A DNA stretch of 64,000 nt, from positions 1 through 64,000 of the forward strand of contig JARGSG010000093.1 in NCBI GenBank assembly GCA_030374805.1, read 5' to 3'. The notes beneath the pieces were generated by a model. That model made no database searches, had not been told where the DNA came from, and was given only the letters and a program-made list of their open reading frames with translations. The number at the start of each line of letters is the position of its first letter. Position 1 is the first letter of the stretch. The stretch is from Gracilaria gracilis. Taxonomy: Eukaryota; Rhodophyta; Florideophyceae; Gracilariales; Gracilariaceae. Position numbers and translations under genes: made by a program. Shown in pieces: positions 1-11,101 of this stretch.

Positions 1-887
1 ATCGACTTCTGAAGCTTCTCTGGAAATTCCGGCAATAAAGGGAGAACGGTTTGACGCATAGAAACTCCCCAACTGATTTCCATGAAGTCGCTCGGAAACA
101 CAGCTTGTCTTCTAAAAGAAACAATCAATGTTTCATCAGCCAAAGCATTTCGTAAGTTTTTTTTTCATAATTCCACAGTGTCTATGCACTTAAAGCATAT
201 CAACAATGAGACGGTCTCACAAGAACTCCAGAGGCTTGTTGTATCGAGTGCAATGGAATTCGAACAAAATCGCTCCCAGAAAGGATTAGCGACTTTCGGC
301 CTACTTAACCAGCGATGTACAACACGGCGCACAAAAATAACGTGTGCAGACTGTTGATGAGGAGCTTACGAGATGTCAAAAATGGCATTATTGCACTACT
401 ATGGCAATATCCAACGACTGGACTACGAAACTAGTACCAAGGGCATACGAAGCATAGCAGTGGATTGTGTTCGAGTATTCTTGGGACGCGATCTCTAGAG
501 GTTTAATGGAGAGGTTCAGTGAAGAATAAGGCGATTTTCGTCGCAAACAAAACGCTTATGCGGTCCAAAACACTCTTGGAACGTATTTTTTTGTATCATG
601 TTGTAGCCCCGTGAGTGTAGCACGGCTACTGATTGGTGGGTTTTGGCTTCGGTGTAAAAATAAGTGTTACATTTTGTTCGGGTTCTTAGCATACACCCGC
701 GTACAAGAAAATTACCGTACGCGTTTCATAAATCAAAAAGAGACATGTCCAGTGGGAATGTGGCACAGACCCACCACCCAACCTGGTCACCTTCCAAAAC
801 AAACAACTTTGGTCTTACTGTCAGTGCGGTTAGTTTAATGCTAGTTCAATAAAAACACTGGATGTAAAACTACAGGTGAACAATGTA
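1..887. other. No recognisable gene
   Basis: Only short unrelated ORFs occur here, the longest 91 codons (82-357, plus). None shows a domain, a repeat or a composition that marks it as coding. The stretch ends at the TTAA target site of the piggyBac element. Confidence 0.6.
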
Positions 888-891
888 TTAA

Positions 892-1071
892 CCCCATGCT
901 GCGTGCGTGAGGAATTTTCCTCACGCACATTTTGGGTGAGGTTCGGGTGAGTTGGTCCCACCTCACCCAACGTGGGTGACGTGGTCCCGTTGGTGCGTGA
1001 GCTCACTCAGCCAACGAGGTGAGCTCACGCATTCCCTCACTCAACGGGACCAAATCATCACCCACAAGACG
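892..1071 (+). repeat. Left terminal inverted repeat of the piggyBac element
   Basis: This 180-bp repeat pairs with 2493-2672. It carries its own palindromes: a 26-bp one at 903-928 (arms GTGCGTGAGGAA), a 12-bp stem GCGTGAGCTCAC at 995-1006 with 1019-1030, and an outer stem GGTCCCGTT at 983-991 with AACGGGACC at 1043-1051. Such sub-terminal hairpins could serve as transposase or host-factor binding sites (inference). Confidence 0.85.
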
Positions 1072-2079
1072 ACGTATCTTTCTCCATTAGCGTGCGATCG
1101 CTGCCCATGACGGCGGCGAACTTCGTCACAACAATCCAAATGATGGCATCATAAGTTCTGTGGCTCTTCGGTACTGTTTTTATCAACGATCCGTGAGTAA
1201 ACAGAAAACCAAGCAGAACGCAGACAATAACAAGACGTCTCTGTATAGAAGAAGAAGTTGAATGAGAAACAGTTGCGAAAAGGGCAGTGCGGCAAAAGAC
1301 GATCTTCAATGCTTTGCCCTCCAAACTCAGCAACTCGAAACGGCTAAAGCGTCAAAAAGCAAGAGCCTTTACTGTCCTTTCCTACGCATCTCACATCTTT
1401 GCCAAGACTCTGGCGTCGGTTGGTTCCTCGTAATTTGATTAGAAGCGTATGTTTCGTATGAATTTCACATGAGCACATTGCAACTGTATATCATATTCAC
1501 TGTCTTCTATCATTTCCTTACTAACTTGGGCAAACGACGAACCGGCCCACCGGCGTACTCCGCGTTCAACTGCAACTGTGAGCTTATTTTGGGTCAACTC
1601 AGTACCGAAAAGTTTGATAGCGAAGTGCAACGCCGTGCAGCGTACGTTAATGCCAGTCCACTTATTGCATTCCAACTCGTACGTACTGAACTAACCTCGC
1701 CTTTGCAAATGATGATGATGTTTTATCCAACATAGCGTCTTCACCACTACACAGGCTCATCGTAGAGTGACCCACGCAGCATTTGGCGCACCAGATAGAG
1801 CCGAGAAGCTCCTCCCTTGGTTTCGTTCGCAAGTACAGACAGGACATCGTTCGGCCACAAACGCATTACATAACGTCACCATTGAAGCCCAAAGAGTGTC
1901 TACGCCGTGCGCCATGTAGAATTAGACGTCTTATGTTTCTCTAAGTAGTTATGAAGCGATGTAAAAGTGTATATCTTTAATGGTACAAACTAAGTGCCAT
2001 TCGCACGCTCCTCTAAAGACTTTAGCTGTTCTTCCGATATGGAACCTCTAACCAAAACAGGTTCCGTGTGCCAGACATC
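1072..2079. other. Interior of the piggyBac element, no recognisable gene
   Basis: About 1 kb between the left inverted repeat and the transposase remnant. Short ORFs occur on both strands (1058-1333, 1439-1675 and 1662-1847 minus; 1469-1735 plus), but none resembles the piggyBac catalytic domain. The DNA may be filler acquired when the element was deleted, or heavily eroded transposase. Confidence 0.5.
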
Positions 2080-2346
2080 CTAGCATTTAGAGCATATGGC
2101 TTGTCGACATATATTGCACCAAACTCTTTGACGGGCACCACGTTTCTTTCGCCAACGCTTTCCGTTCACAGTTATAGTGTGGGTGTACAAGCAAAGAATA
2201 CAATAGCTGTCCTTGGCCTTGACGTTTTTATGTAGACCCGGATTAGAGAGTTTACGATTGCGATCATCCACACGATTGTACATTTCTACAGCATTTTGCT
2301 TATATAACGGAGATATGGTATCCAGTTCAACATCCATGAGTGGCAT
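2080..2346 (-). pseudogene. piggyBac transposase remnant, C-terminal cysteine-rich domain
   Basis: This 88-codon frame ends in a cysteine-rich domain with pairs CILC, CNIC and a final CSKC. It matches the layout of the zinc-binding C-terminal domain that follows the DDE catalytic region in piggyBac transposases (Pfam DDE_Tnp_1_7 family); in known members it binds the terminal repeats. The upstream residues, with the NAVEMYNRVDD segment, resemble the end of the catalytic domain, where these enzymes have conserved V-x-x-Y-N and M-x-x-V-D type motifs. The right inverted repeat begins only about 150 bp upstream, so the catalytic aspartates have no room and are absent. The first ATG is simply the first available one and not a real start. 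Confidence 0.7.
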
Positions 2347-2492
2347 AGAAGTTATCCTATTTCCGCTTGCACGTGTGCTGTTACTGTTGCTTTTCCTGGG
2401 ATCTGTGAGGTGTTGGGGATGGATCGGAACCCATTATGAGGAAGCAAATGCGTTCTTCTACGAGTTGTAACGAGAGTTGCGTTTGTCGTGAA

Positions 2493-2672
2493 CGTCTTGT
2501 GGGTGATGGTTTGGTCCCGTTGAGTGAGGGAATGCGTGAGCTCACCTCGTTGGCTCAGTGAGCTCACGCACCAACGGGACCACGTCACCCACGTTGGGTG
2601 AGGTGAGACCAACTCACCCAAACCTCACCCAAAATGTGCGTGAGGAAAATTCCTCACGCACGCAGCATGGGG
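2493..2672 (-). repeat. Right terminal inverted repeat of the piggyBac element
   Basis: Reverse complement of 892-1071 over 180 bp with few differences, and with the same internal palindromes. It is followed directly by TTAA at 2673-2676. Confidence 0.85.
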
Positions 2673-2676
2673 TTAA

Positions 2677-2918
2677 GAGTGGATTCAGATACAGTGTAGA
2701 TACGCCTATAGTGTAGGATTATTTGCCAAAAAGAACCGTGCTTACGGGTTCTCAGCAGTGTAGGCGTTACGAAAGCAGACACAATATGTGTGTCACGTTG
2801 TCTCGTTAATGGGCTACCCTTCAGAGTAAAAAGAGGTAGCCTCTGCTTTTTGCACATTATGCACAATTGTTTTCAATTTCAAACTTTCATACTTCCTCAT
2901 GACACTGTTTTCCTCCCA
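2677..2918. other. Spacer between piggyBac element and recombinase fragment
   Basis: A 70-codon minus-strand ORF (2654-2866) overlaps the transposon end and is not recognisable. Nothing else is seen. Confidence 0.5.
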
Positions 2919-3497
2919 TTAACGTAACACGTAGTCACGTTGAACGGTTGAATTCTTAATCGACTGTCGCATCGTTAGCAGGACACCCCCAGATCCCACC
3001 GTCATGTCTTCTACCTTCAGTTTAGATATCTCATCATATCGTAGGCCCACGTGTACTCCTAAGACTAAAATAGCGTGTGGAGCTATGTCGAAAGAGCTAG
3101 GAATGTTATTACTTCCGTACCAAAACCGTTCTGCTATATCGCATGTATTCTCCACAGTCAACGGTCTTGCTCGAATGCTGAACGTTCCATTTCTTGCTAG
3201 GTGTACCCGATGTGCTTTGCAAAGTCGATCTATGTCTGGATTGTTGATTAAAGGGTTTCCTTGTGCATCGCCATTTTTGTCTACGTACCAAGACTGATAA
3301 TGGCCGTGTTTGGAGTAAACTAGCCTCAATTCCTGAACAAGTGCACCCATTGTATTATCCGTCAACGCAGTTTTACTGACGAACCCACAGTAGTCGGCCA
3401 AAAGGTTGATGACAAGCTCGGGGCTCCTGCTTGTCACTTTTTGCGGATCTGGGGCGTTCTTCAACGTCTTGTACTGGTTCAGCACCTTCTCAGCCAA
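2919..3497 (-). pseudogene. Tyrosine recombinase/integrase fragment
   Basis: The frame runs 192 codons, opens without a convincing ATG (TTG is used here) and is open slightly further upstream to about 3525. Residues 1-110 look like the helical SAM-like core-binding domain of phage-integrase-type recombinases. Residues about 145-175 contain ILVLGVHVGLRYDEISKLK, which fits box I of the catalytic domain, where the first catalytic arginine sits in a G-[LM]-R-x-x-E setting. The HxxR box and the nucleophilic tyrosine are not in this ORF, so only the first half of the domain is seen. In eukaryotes such enzymes belong to Cryptons or to DIRS-like elements; no reverse transcriptase lies next to it, which slightly favours Crypton. 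It is probably a dead fragment. Confidence 0.65.
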
Positions 3498-3989
3498 ATT
3501 AATGTTAGCATGGGTTGCATCACTATATCAAGATGATATTAGAACGTGTCTGCTTCGAAAAGACGACCCCGAAAATGATTTAACATCAGGACTACGTCGC
3601 CCTCTACCTTTCCGCATGAATGGTTGATTTCGTACATTTCGCATCTGTGATCTGCTTTGGTCATCCTGAATGTCTTTCATGACCCCCACGCGGAAATGAA
3701 AATGGAAAAGTGTCAAGAACTGTGAAGAACGGTCGATTCCCTTCAACGAGAATGTACGACTTTGGTGCATACAATTGTGACCGAGAACAAAATCGTTCAG
3801 AACGGTATTACAAAAGCAGGACGAATATTTCTGGTGCTTTCTGTGAAAGCAAAAGAGAATTATGTACAGTTTTCACAGCATGACTGTGCCATTAAAATGT
3901 CTTCGTCAGTGTGTGTTGTGTGAATGCAGAACAGTGGAAACTAGTCCTTTCCACTGCGAGGTCTTGTGACTGCTTTTCTTCGGCTTCAG
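3498..3989. other. Spacer before element G1
   Basis: A minus-strand ORF of 80 codons (3528-3770) ends near the start of the recombinase fragment and is basic and serine-rich. It could be eroded upstream sequence of that gene but has no recognisable motif. The last five bases (3985-3989, TTCAG) are the target duplication of G1. Confidence 0.4.
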
Positions 3990-4497
3990 TGTAGTACAAT
4001 GAGACCTCAATGGGTTGGTGCCACGTGGGCCTACTGGTGCGCCTTGCTGGCTGCACTGTACCCAATTGGTATTCTGTATTTTATAATTTCTAATTTCTAA
4101 TTTATAGTCTAGGATAGTTTAGCATTGCTGGCCCATGACAGTAGGTCATGGGCACAGCCGATGACGTCATGCCCGCAGGGGAGATCGGCGTCGGTGCACC
4201 TTGTATATATTGTGGTGCACCTCGCCTTCCTCCTCGGGTATTGTAAAGTCAGGCACCATTAGGGCAGTAACTATACCATCTTGGTCACTTGCTACTCTAT
4301 TACTATTCAGGTTTTACCGCGCGTCGACGTCTACTACCGTACACCTACACGGTCTAGACTAGTTGCCCCGCCGTTTGCCCCTGCGGGTTTTAGGTGCCCT
4401 ACTACCATATTGGTTGTGTGTTTCTCCCCTTTAGGTTGAGCCCTCGCGCGCTCCCTCTACCAGGCGGACCCCACACCTTATCGGTATTTGTACGACA
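3990..4497 (+). repeat. 5' LTR of G1
   Basis: It begins TGTAGTACAATG and ends GACA, matching 15008-15515 over the full 508 bp with about seven substitutions and no length change. It is flanked upstream by TTCAG. Confidence 0.95.
4162..4221 (+). promoter_or_regulatory. Candidate LTR promoter of G1
   Basis: A perfect CRE/ATF-type palindrome TGACGTCA lies at 4162-4169. A TATATA core at about 4204-4210 is bracketed by two copies of the palindrome GGTGCACC (4193-4200 and 4214-4221). The same arrangement is in the 3' LTR (TGACGTCA at 15180-15187). The position inside the LTR and the order CRE then TATA fit an RNA polymerase II promoter; factor binding is an inference. Confidence 0.55.
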
Positions 4498-4500
4498 TTT

Positions 4501-4513
4501 TGGTCTCCCGACC
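4501..4513 (+). other. Primer-binding site of G1
   Basis: TGGTCTCCCGACC starts three bases after the LTR. It begins TGG, as expected for pairing with the CCA end of a tRNA. The same 12 bases follow the G2 LTR at 22032-22043, which ties the two elements to one lineage. The tRNA is not identified. Confidence 0.75.
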
Positions 4514-4635
4514 TAGAAGTTTCTTGGTTTTTGTCGTACCTTTACTGGTGAACAGAAGACATTCGAAAGGATTCTAGAAGTTCACACACCTGTTTGGTTT
4601 CGTAGGAATACTCGCGAAGCAATTGGATACCACTA

Positions 4636-6815
4636 TTGGTCACTATGGAAAGACCTACAAGGATTACTCGTGGCTCTAGCGCGCCACCTAGCCACAAGGG
4701 TTCTGCTGCGGCTTCGGCCGCTAAACCCATTCTGGATAATCCCGAGGAGTTGCTTCGGCAACCTCGGGCCGGAACCTCAAAGGATACGGGCACTCAGCCA
4801 CCGTTGGCTCCTGAACCTAACAAGGATTTGCCGACAACGGTTGAGGACCTTTGGCCCCAATTGGAAGATAGAGCGAAAGCTGTTTTTACCGCTACGGTTA
4901 ATGAAGCTATGACCTCAATGAACATGGACGCCGTTACCCGCTTGGTGGTTGATCGAGCCGTGCACGAGCTCTCTCAACGCATACCTAAATTGGTTGAAAC
5001 ATACCTCTTAACGGGTGCCCGGGAGCATATCTACCGAGTGGTTCAAGACCTTTGGGTTTCCGAAGGAATGGCGGAAACAAAAACCCCTGGGGTGAAGATG
5101 GTTACTCGCATACCACAAGGGATCCCTGCCGGTTCTTCCGCACCAATCAAGCCAATTCCAGCCGATAGTGCGTACCTACAATGTTTAAGGGGCAAGCTCA
5201 AGAGAACCATATAGAGATGGGCCCTCGAGACGTGTACTTGCCACCCATTGGAGGTAACGTTCGAAAGGACACCAAGACTGGTGGACCTGAGGACGATTCG
5301 TCTGGACCCAGAAGAGGGGCGACGAAGAAGAAACCGCAAGGGTAAAGAAAGGAGGAGGAAAAAGGGAAAGAATCGCGGCTACGACTCTGACCCCGATTTC
5401 TCGAGCTCCGATAGCGATACTGGTTCATCGTCGGATGATGACCGTAAAGGTAGACGCAAGAAGAAACCGAACAGGTTGGCGAAGAAGTCGTCAAAGAGAA
5501 ACCGGAAAGGTAAGAAGAAACGGTACGAGTCGTCCGACTCGGATTCGGACACCGATACAACCCTAGAGGTGCGTCAGCCGCTGAACGATATGTTCACCAA
5601 AGCGGTTGATTATAGGTCATATCGGTTGAGAAACCGATCCTCTGCTTACAACCCAAGAGGTTGCGCAGAAGATCACCAAGCACCACAAGAAGCTCAGCTT
5701 CCAGATGGGTGATACTACCCTTCACAGGTGATGATCCCATTGCGGTAATTGAGTTTCTACAGAAGTTCAAGATTGCATGCGACCAAAATGGTTTTTCCGA
5801 AGGCGCTGCCATGTGGTTATTCCAGTTTTACCTTAGAGGTCAAGCTTACCACTTGCTGCAAGGCAGGCTCCGTGGAAATACCCTGGCGGTTGATGAAGAG
5901 GGGACAGAGATGTCAGAGACGTACCCAGAAGTGGTTAATTTCATGTTGAAAACTTACGCTACCGATGAGGTTACCCGGGAAGGTTACGCTGAGGTGCAGG
6001 CATATCGCCAACGCTCTAGCCAAACCGAAATGGAATTCTCGTTGGGGCCTTTGGAATCTGGCCACCCGATGCGGTAATGTCTTTACCACTACTAGGTTGA
6101 AGTCGCTCTTTGCCGACAATGTTGACAAAGCGATCCGTTCGCAGGTACGCAATTACCTGGCGAACAAACCGTAAGGTGGACTATAATGGGCTTGCCCGTT
6201 ATGCCCAGGGACTAGGCGACACTCTCCGTCACGGAAAGAAGCCGTCGGCGTCCCATACCTCAAAGGATAAACCGAAACGGTCAGTATTGGAGCTAGAAGA
6301 AAGCACTACCTCAGAGGGAGATTCGCTCATTCGCGTACCAACAGGAATAGCAGTTCATCTCGTGACTGCGCCGCAGGCTCAGTCACGAGCCACCTCCATT
6401 GGTAATTGGTCGTCGACAGTACCACCAGCTTCGGTAAGGTCGCCCACCGAGTGCGGCGAGCACTCAACAAACCTCAACGGGTGGTTCGCAAGCATCTTCC
6501 TATGCTACAGCACCGACCAATCCGGTGACCCGACCTACCTCTATGGCAATGCGTGATCCCCAGACAGGTGGATTGGTTTGCTGGCTCTGTTTGTCGCCAG
6601 ACCATCTGGCGAACAGATGTGATAAAATACCCCCAGGGGTGCGCGAACATCTGATCAGTGCCAGGCAGCAAAACCACCGTAACCTATATGGATCTGGAAA
6701 GAGGGTACAAGCTCAACCATCACCATCTCAGGTTCATCTCGTCGAGGAAACACCAATCTTGGAGAAGGACAGTCCCGCTCAAGAGGAGCAGGAAAACACC
6801 GAACGATTAGCGTAG
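4636..6815 (+). pseudogene. gag region of G1 (broken)
   Basis: Coding-like sequence over about 2.2 kb in several frames. The N-terminal part is helical and rich in charged residues. The middle holds a KR-rich and SDSDSD-rich linker followed by a capsid-like stretch. Near the 3' end is a CCHC zinc knuckle (CWLCLSPDHLANRC, about 6577-6618), the nucleocapsid RNA-binding motif of LTR elements. The region is a fossil with about four or five breaks. Confidence 0.8.
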
Positions 6816-6835
6816 GGGCCACTCCTAACCGTGAA

Positions 6836-7310
6836 TTGGAAGGCCCGTCGATACCAGAACGGGAAACCTTAATGGTGGAAAAAGAAGAATCAGATGTACC
6901 CAATGTGGTGTGTCTAATGAAGTACAATAACTATAAAGTTAATGCTTCAGTAAGCTTTCTCAATTACCTACAGGTCCCCGTTGCGTGTGTACTCGATACC
7001 GGCGCCGGTCCAAATGTCCTAAACGCTTGCGTCATACCCGATGCGGTCTTGCGGAACATTCGGCCTGCCCCGACTATCAACCCGCTGGTGGGACGCTAAT
7101 GAGCGCCCACTGCAACCTTAGAGGAATGTTAACCACTGTGGTACAACTTGGAACCTTGAAGGTGAAGCTCACTTTCTTTGCGGTGGATCGTCTGGCGACA
7201 GACTGTATCCTCGGGACCAACTTTATTGACAAAACATGTCAAGGCAATTTTGCCAGGGTCCCGAACGGTCGCTCTCCGTCAAGGTGGTCGTATTGCTATA
7301 CTGGGTAATA
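6836..7310 (+). pseudogene. Aspartic protease region of G1 pol (broken)
   Basis: The active-site signature VLDTGAGPNVL lies near 6989-7021, as in retropepsins. Its position between the zinc knuckle and the reverse transcriptase is usual for Ty3/gypsy. Confidence 0.75.
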
Positions 7311-7817
7311 CGCAGACCAAAGATGGTTGGCGTAAGAAGCCGAGGTTCAATATACCCACCGAAACGGTTTCAAAACAAGATACGGCTCACCAAATTGGTT
7401 TCAATTTCCGGCTAATGACCCAAATGGTAGTGAACGTCTCATGCGCAGTTCCAGGATTGGTAATGCTACAGAACCATCCTAGGTTGGCAGAAAGACATCT
7501 CGCCTTGATGGCAAACGGGATTATCGACAACATCCCTAACCAAGCCTTCAAGGTGTACTTGAGTAACTTTTAGCAATCACATTGTTAAGTTACCCAAGAA
7601 TACCACTATTAGAAATCGCACTGCCGGCACCACAAGGGGTTTTCACGGTCTCACCTAATGTGTTGGGCGAGGTCGCCACCTCTAAGGAAGGGGGAGGAAC
7701 GGATGCGCCATACCCTGCATATGCGCCCCCGTTATCGACAAATACCAAAATGGAACAGAAGATCGCCAGTACCTTTAAGGTTAGGGATCAGGAAAAGACT
7801 ATGGAACTGGACCCCAG

Positions 7818-9260
7818 GTGCGGAATTGGAGAGAGGAAGTCCAGATCGGTGCGGAGAACCAGGCTCTCCGAGACCGGATCCTCAGTCTCTTAGAAGAATT
7901 TGAACCCATGTGGTCGGGCCGGTTGGGCCAAATTGAGGCTACAGAGCACCGTATTGATATGGTGCCTGGCTGGAAACCCATTTACCAGCAGCCATACCGT
8001 GCAGGTCCGAAAGCCCGGGAGGTTGAGCTCAATGAGGTGGAGAGAATGCTCCGTGAAGGTGTCATAGAACCAGCAAATGCGGACTGGGCCAGCCCTGTGG
8101 TTCTCGTCACAAAGAAGAATGATACCCGTATGCGGTTCTGTGTGGACTACAGAAGACTGAATAGTATGACCATTAGGGATTCGTACCCAATACCTAGAAT
8201 GGACGAGTGTATAGATTCGTTGGGCAACGCCAAGATCTTTACTACGCTCGATGCCAATTGTGGTTATTGGCAGGTGCCTATCAGGGAAGAAGACAAGGAC
8301 AGAACTACGTTTACTTGCCACGCTGGGTTATTCCGTTTTACGCGTATGCCCTTTGGGTTGCGAAATGCCCCGGCTACCTTTCAGAGGGCGTTAGATATAA
8401 TCCTTTCGAAGGTGAAGTGTAGAACCGCTCTGGTATACATCGACGATGTAATCATATATTCCAGAACGGTAGAGGAACATTTCCACCATGTTAGGGAAGT
8501 TTTGAACCTTTTGAGGGAATCTGGAGTACCGTTGAAGCTCCGCAAGTGCGAATTCTTCACCAAAGAGGTAGAATACCTTGGTCATATCATCACCCTGGGA
8601 GGTTAGAAGTGACGCCGCGGAATATCCGGGCCGTGCAGGAGGCGAAGCCACCCACGTCCCAGACGGAAATCCGATCCTTTATAGGTTTGTGCAATGTGTA
8701 CCGCCGGTTTATCAAGGGATTTGCCAAGATAGCGGCTCCCCTCAACAGGAAGCTGCTGAAAGGTCAACCTACAAGGTTTGAATGTCTTACCAATGAGGAA
8801 ATGGATGTGTTCGAGGCGCTGAAACATGCGCTCTTGACACCTCCCATCTTGGCATTACCCAAAGCTGGTTTACGATACACGTTGGATACTGACGCTTCGG
8901 ACGCCCAAATTGGTTGTTGTCTTATGCAGGAGCAAGAAAACGGCGACAAACTACCTATAGGGTACTAGAGCCGTGCTTTGCACGCTGCAGAAAAGAACTA
9001 CACAACAACCGAAAAGGAATGTCTGGCAGTAGTCTGGAGCATGTTGATGCTCCGTCCCTACCTATATGGTGAAAGGTTCACGCTTCGAACCGACCATGAT
9101 GCCCTACGGTGGGTACTGGGTCTGGCCGATGCATCAGGCAGACTTGCCCGATGGCGGTTACGACTTTCAGAGTTCGAGTATGACGTACAGTACCGTCCAG
9201 GTATCAAGCACAATGTCGCAGACGCGATGTCTCGCATTACCACAGATGGTTTGGACACCG
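7818..9260 (+). pseudogene. Reverse transcriptase and RNase H region of G1 pol (broken)
   Basis: The reverse transcriptase shows the usual blocks in order: ASPVVLVTKKNDTRMRFCVD, the TTLDANCGYWQVP block, FTRMPFGLRNAPATFQR, and the catalytic box YIDDVIIYS near 8438-8464. The tether and RNase H follow, with TLDTDASDAQIGCCL, EKNYTTTEKECLAVVW, RTDHDALRW and the closing NVADAMSR near 9210-9235. This is standard Ty3/gypsy architecture. Fossil, with a few breaks. Confidence 0.9.
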
Positions 9261-9579
9261 AGCCGGTAGAGGATGATATCCCATGCTTTACCATCTCTAC
9301 CAACCCTGATGGTGATACCTTAGAAGGTTACTGGACTCTACCCGAAGAGGATACGTGGTTTAGTGATGCCATCGCTCGGGAAATACTCGCCCTCGAGGAA
9401 ACAGACGTCATGCCAATTACCCGCGAGGAATTCCTGAGAGAGCAAGCAAACGATGTTTATTGCCGCTCTCTCATGGACCAAGTAGGTATGAAAGACTCGA
9501 ACTTTGACGTCGACCGAAATGGTTTCCTGGTGAGGCGAGCTCCTATTGATGGTTCCCTTCAGAAGGTAGTGCCCAAGGT

Positions 9580-10183
9580 GCTGCGCCCTCGGGTGCTGTA
9601 CCTAGCCCACTACCCAAGGCTATCAGGACACCCTGGAGGTACGAGAATCTACTACACCTTGAGGCAAGGGTACTACTGGCCTCATATGGCTAATGATATA
9701 TATACCTTTGTAGGTCAATGTGAATCTTGCGTACGTACCCGTGGAGGTCTCCGGAAGCACAGGAAATACTTGAAGTTATTCCCTGCAGCGGGTCCTCTCG
9801 AGTTCGTCGCAATAGACCTTCTGGGTCCATTACCAAAAACCACAAGGGGATATCAGTACATCGTCGTCATCACCGACAGGTTCTCGAAGCTCACGCGAGC
9901 GATACCCTTGAAGGACACGAAATCGACGACCCTCGCGGTGGCGTTCTTGAACAATTGGATCTACCCGTATGGTGCACCGCTTTATCTACTTACCGACAAT
10001 GGTTCGAACTTAGCTTCGAAGTTCTTTGAAGCTGTTTGTAACCTCTTGGGTATTAAGCACTACTTCACTACTGCCTATCATCCGCAAACGAATGGGCAAG
10101 TAGAGCGCTTTAACCGAACACTGGTATCGAGGCTGCGACATTATACGGAAGAACACCAAACTGGTTGGGACGAGCTCGTGTAG
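9580..10183 (+). pseudogene. Integrase region of G1 pol
   Basis: A His2-Cys2 zinc-binding N-terminus is visible (HYPRLSGHPGG followed by CESC). The catalytic core carries the three acidic residues in AIDLLGP, LTDNGSN and TNGQVERFNRTL, with the last two spaced as in the DDE family. An uninterrupted 401-codon frame from 8978 covers the end of RNase H and most of integrase. Confidence 0.88.
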
Positions 10184-10186
10184 CCC

Positions 10187-11101
10187 TTGACATATGCATA
10201 TAACCTTCAGGTTCATCGAGCGACGCAAACTACGCCGTTCGATCTAATACTGTCAAGACACCCACCAGGTATTGCTGTTGAAGGGGACCCATTAAGACAA
10301 GAAGCCGCCGGAGCGCTCACACCGTCACAGGTCAAACGGAATACCCTTTTGAGGTTGAGACGTGCTCTCAAGTATGCTGAGAGCAAGCTCACAGCATCCC
10401 AGAAGCGGTACAAGGAGGACTACGACCGAAAGGTAACCCAAGTGGTAACTGCTACGCCGGGTCAATATGTCTTTATTGACCACCCTCCGAAAGGAGCTAA
10501 GCCACGACCGGGTGATGAGGCCGATGATGAAGCTATTGATAGAGATATCAATTCCAAGCTTCTTCCGAAATCATCGGGACCTTTCAAGGTAGTTCGAGCA
10601 ACCGACCACACGGTGACGGTGAACCAAGATGGTGTAGAGAATACGATCTCTATTGACCGAATCACGGTTGCACCTCAGACGGTTCAGTCCAGGAAGGAAC
10701 GCAAAGAATCCGCGCGTGACCCACAAGCGGTTGCCCTGAGGACTCAGCCCCGGGAAGACGGGACACCCATCGAGGTTAATGATGACGCACAGGGTGACGA
10801 CCCAGACTACGTACCACCTGCGGGGATTACGGTTGCTCCTTCAGAGGAAACACCTACCCCTAGTGGTACCGATGCTCATCTAAACCAAAGTGGTGAAACG
10901 ATACCAGCCCAGGTCTCTAATGAGTTCCCAGTGGAACGCCTTGTAGGTCACCGCCGTACCCCAGATGGTCTAAAGTACACCGTACGTTGGTATGGCTGGG
11001 GCGCCGATGGTGACACTGCTGAGCCGCCCTCAGCCATACCACACCATTTCAGGGTAAGCTACTGGAACCGCAAAGGAGAGGACATGCCGAATGATGGGTA
11101 A
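10187..11101 (+). pseudogene. Integrase C-terminus with chromodomain, G1
   Basis: This 304-codon frame follows the integrase core. It begins with the helical TYAYNLQVHRATQTTPFDL segment typical just after the core and then the GPFKVV-type integrase C-terminal fold. Residues 249-297 (about 10931-11077) read as a chromodomain: VERLVGHRRTPDG, then YTVRWYGWG, then a hydrophobic end. Chromodomains in this position mark chromoviruses and are thought to direct integration toward modified histones. Confidence 0.8.

Larger units (their letters stand above)
892..2672 (-). mobile_element. piggyBac-type DNA transposon, internally deleted
   Basis: The element is 1781 bp and is bounded by TTAA on both sides (888-891 and 2673-2676), the target duplication typical of piggyBac. 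The ends read CCCCATGCTG inward from TTAA, which agrees with the CCC start of piggyBac termini. The two ends form 180-bp inverted repeats (892-1071 and 2493-2672) that are nearly identical by eye, so the copy is fairly young. The only transposase piece inside is the C-terminal cysteine-rich domain on the minus strand (2080-2346). A complete piggyBac transposase needs roughly 1.7 kb of coding sequence, so most of the gene is missing and about 1 kb of other sequence fills the interior. The copy cannot move by itself but could be moved by a full relative elsewhere. Confidence 0.85.
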
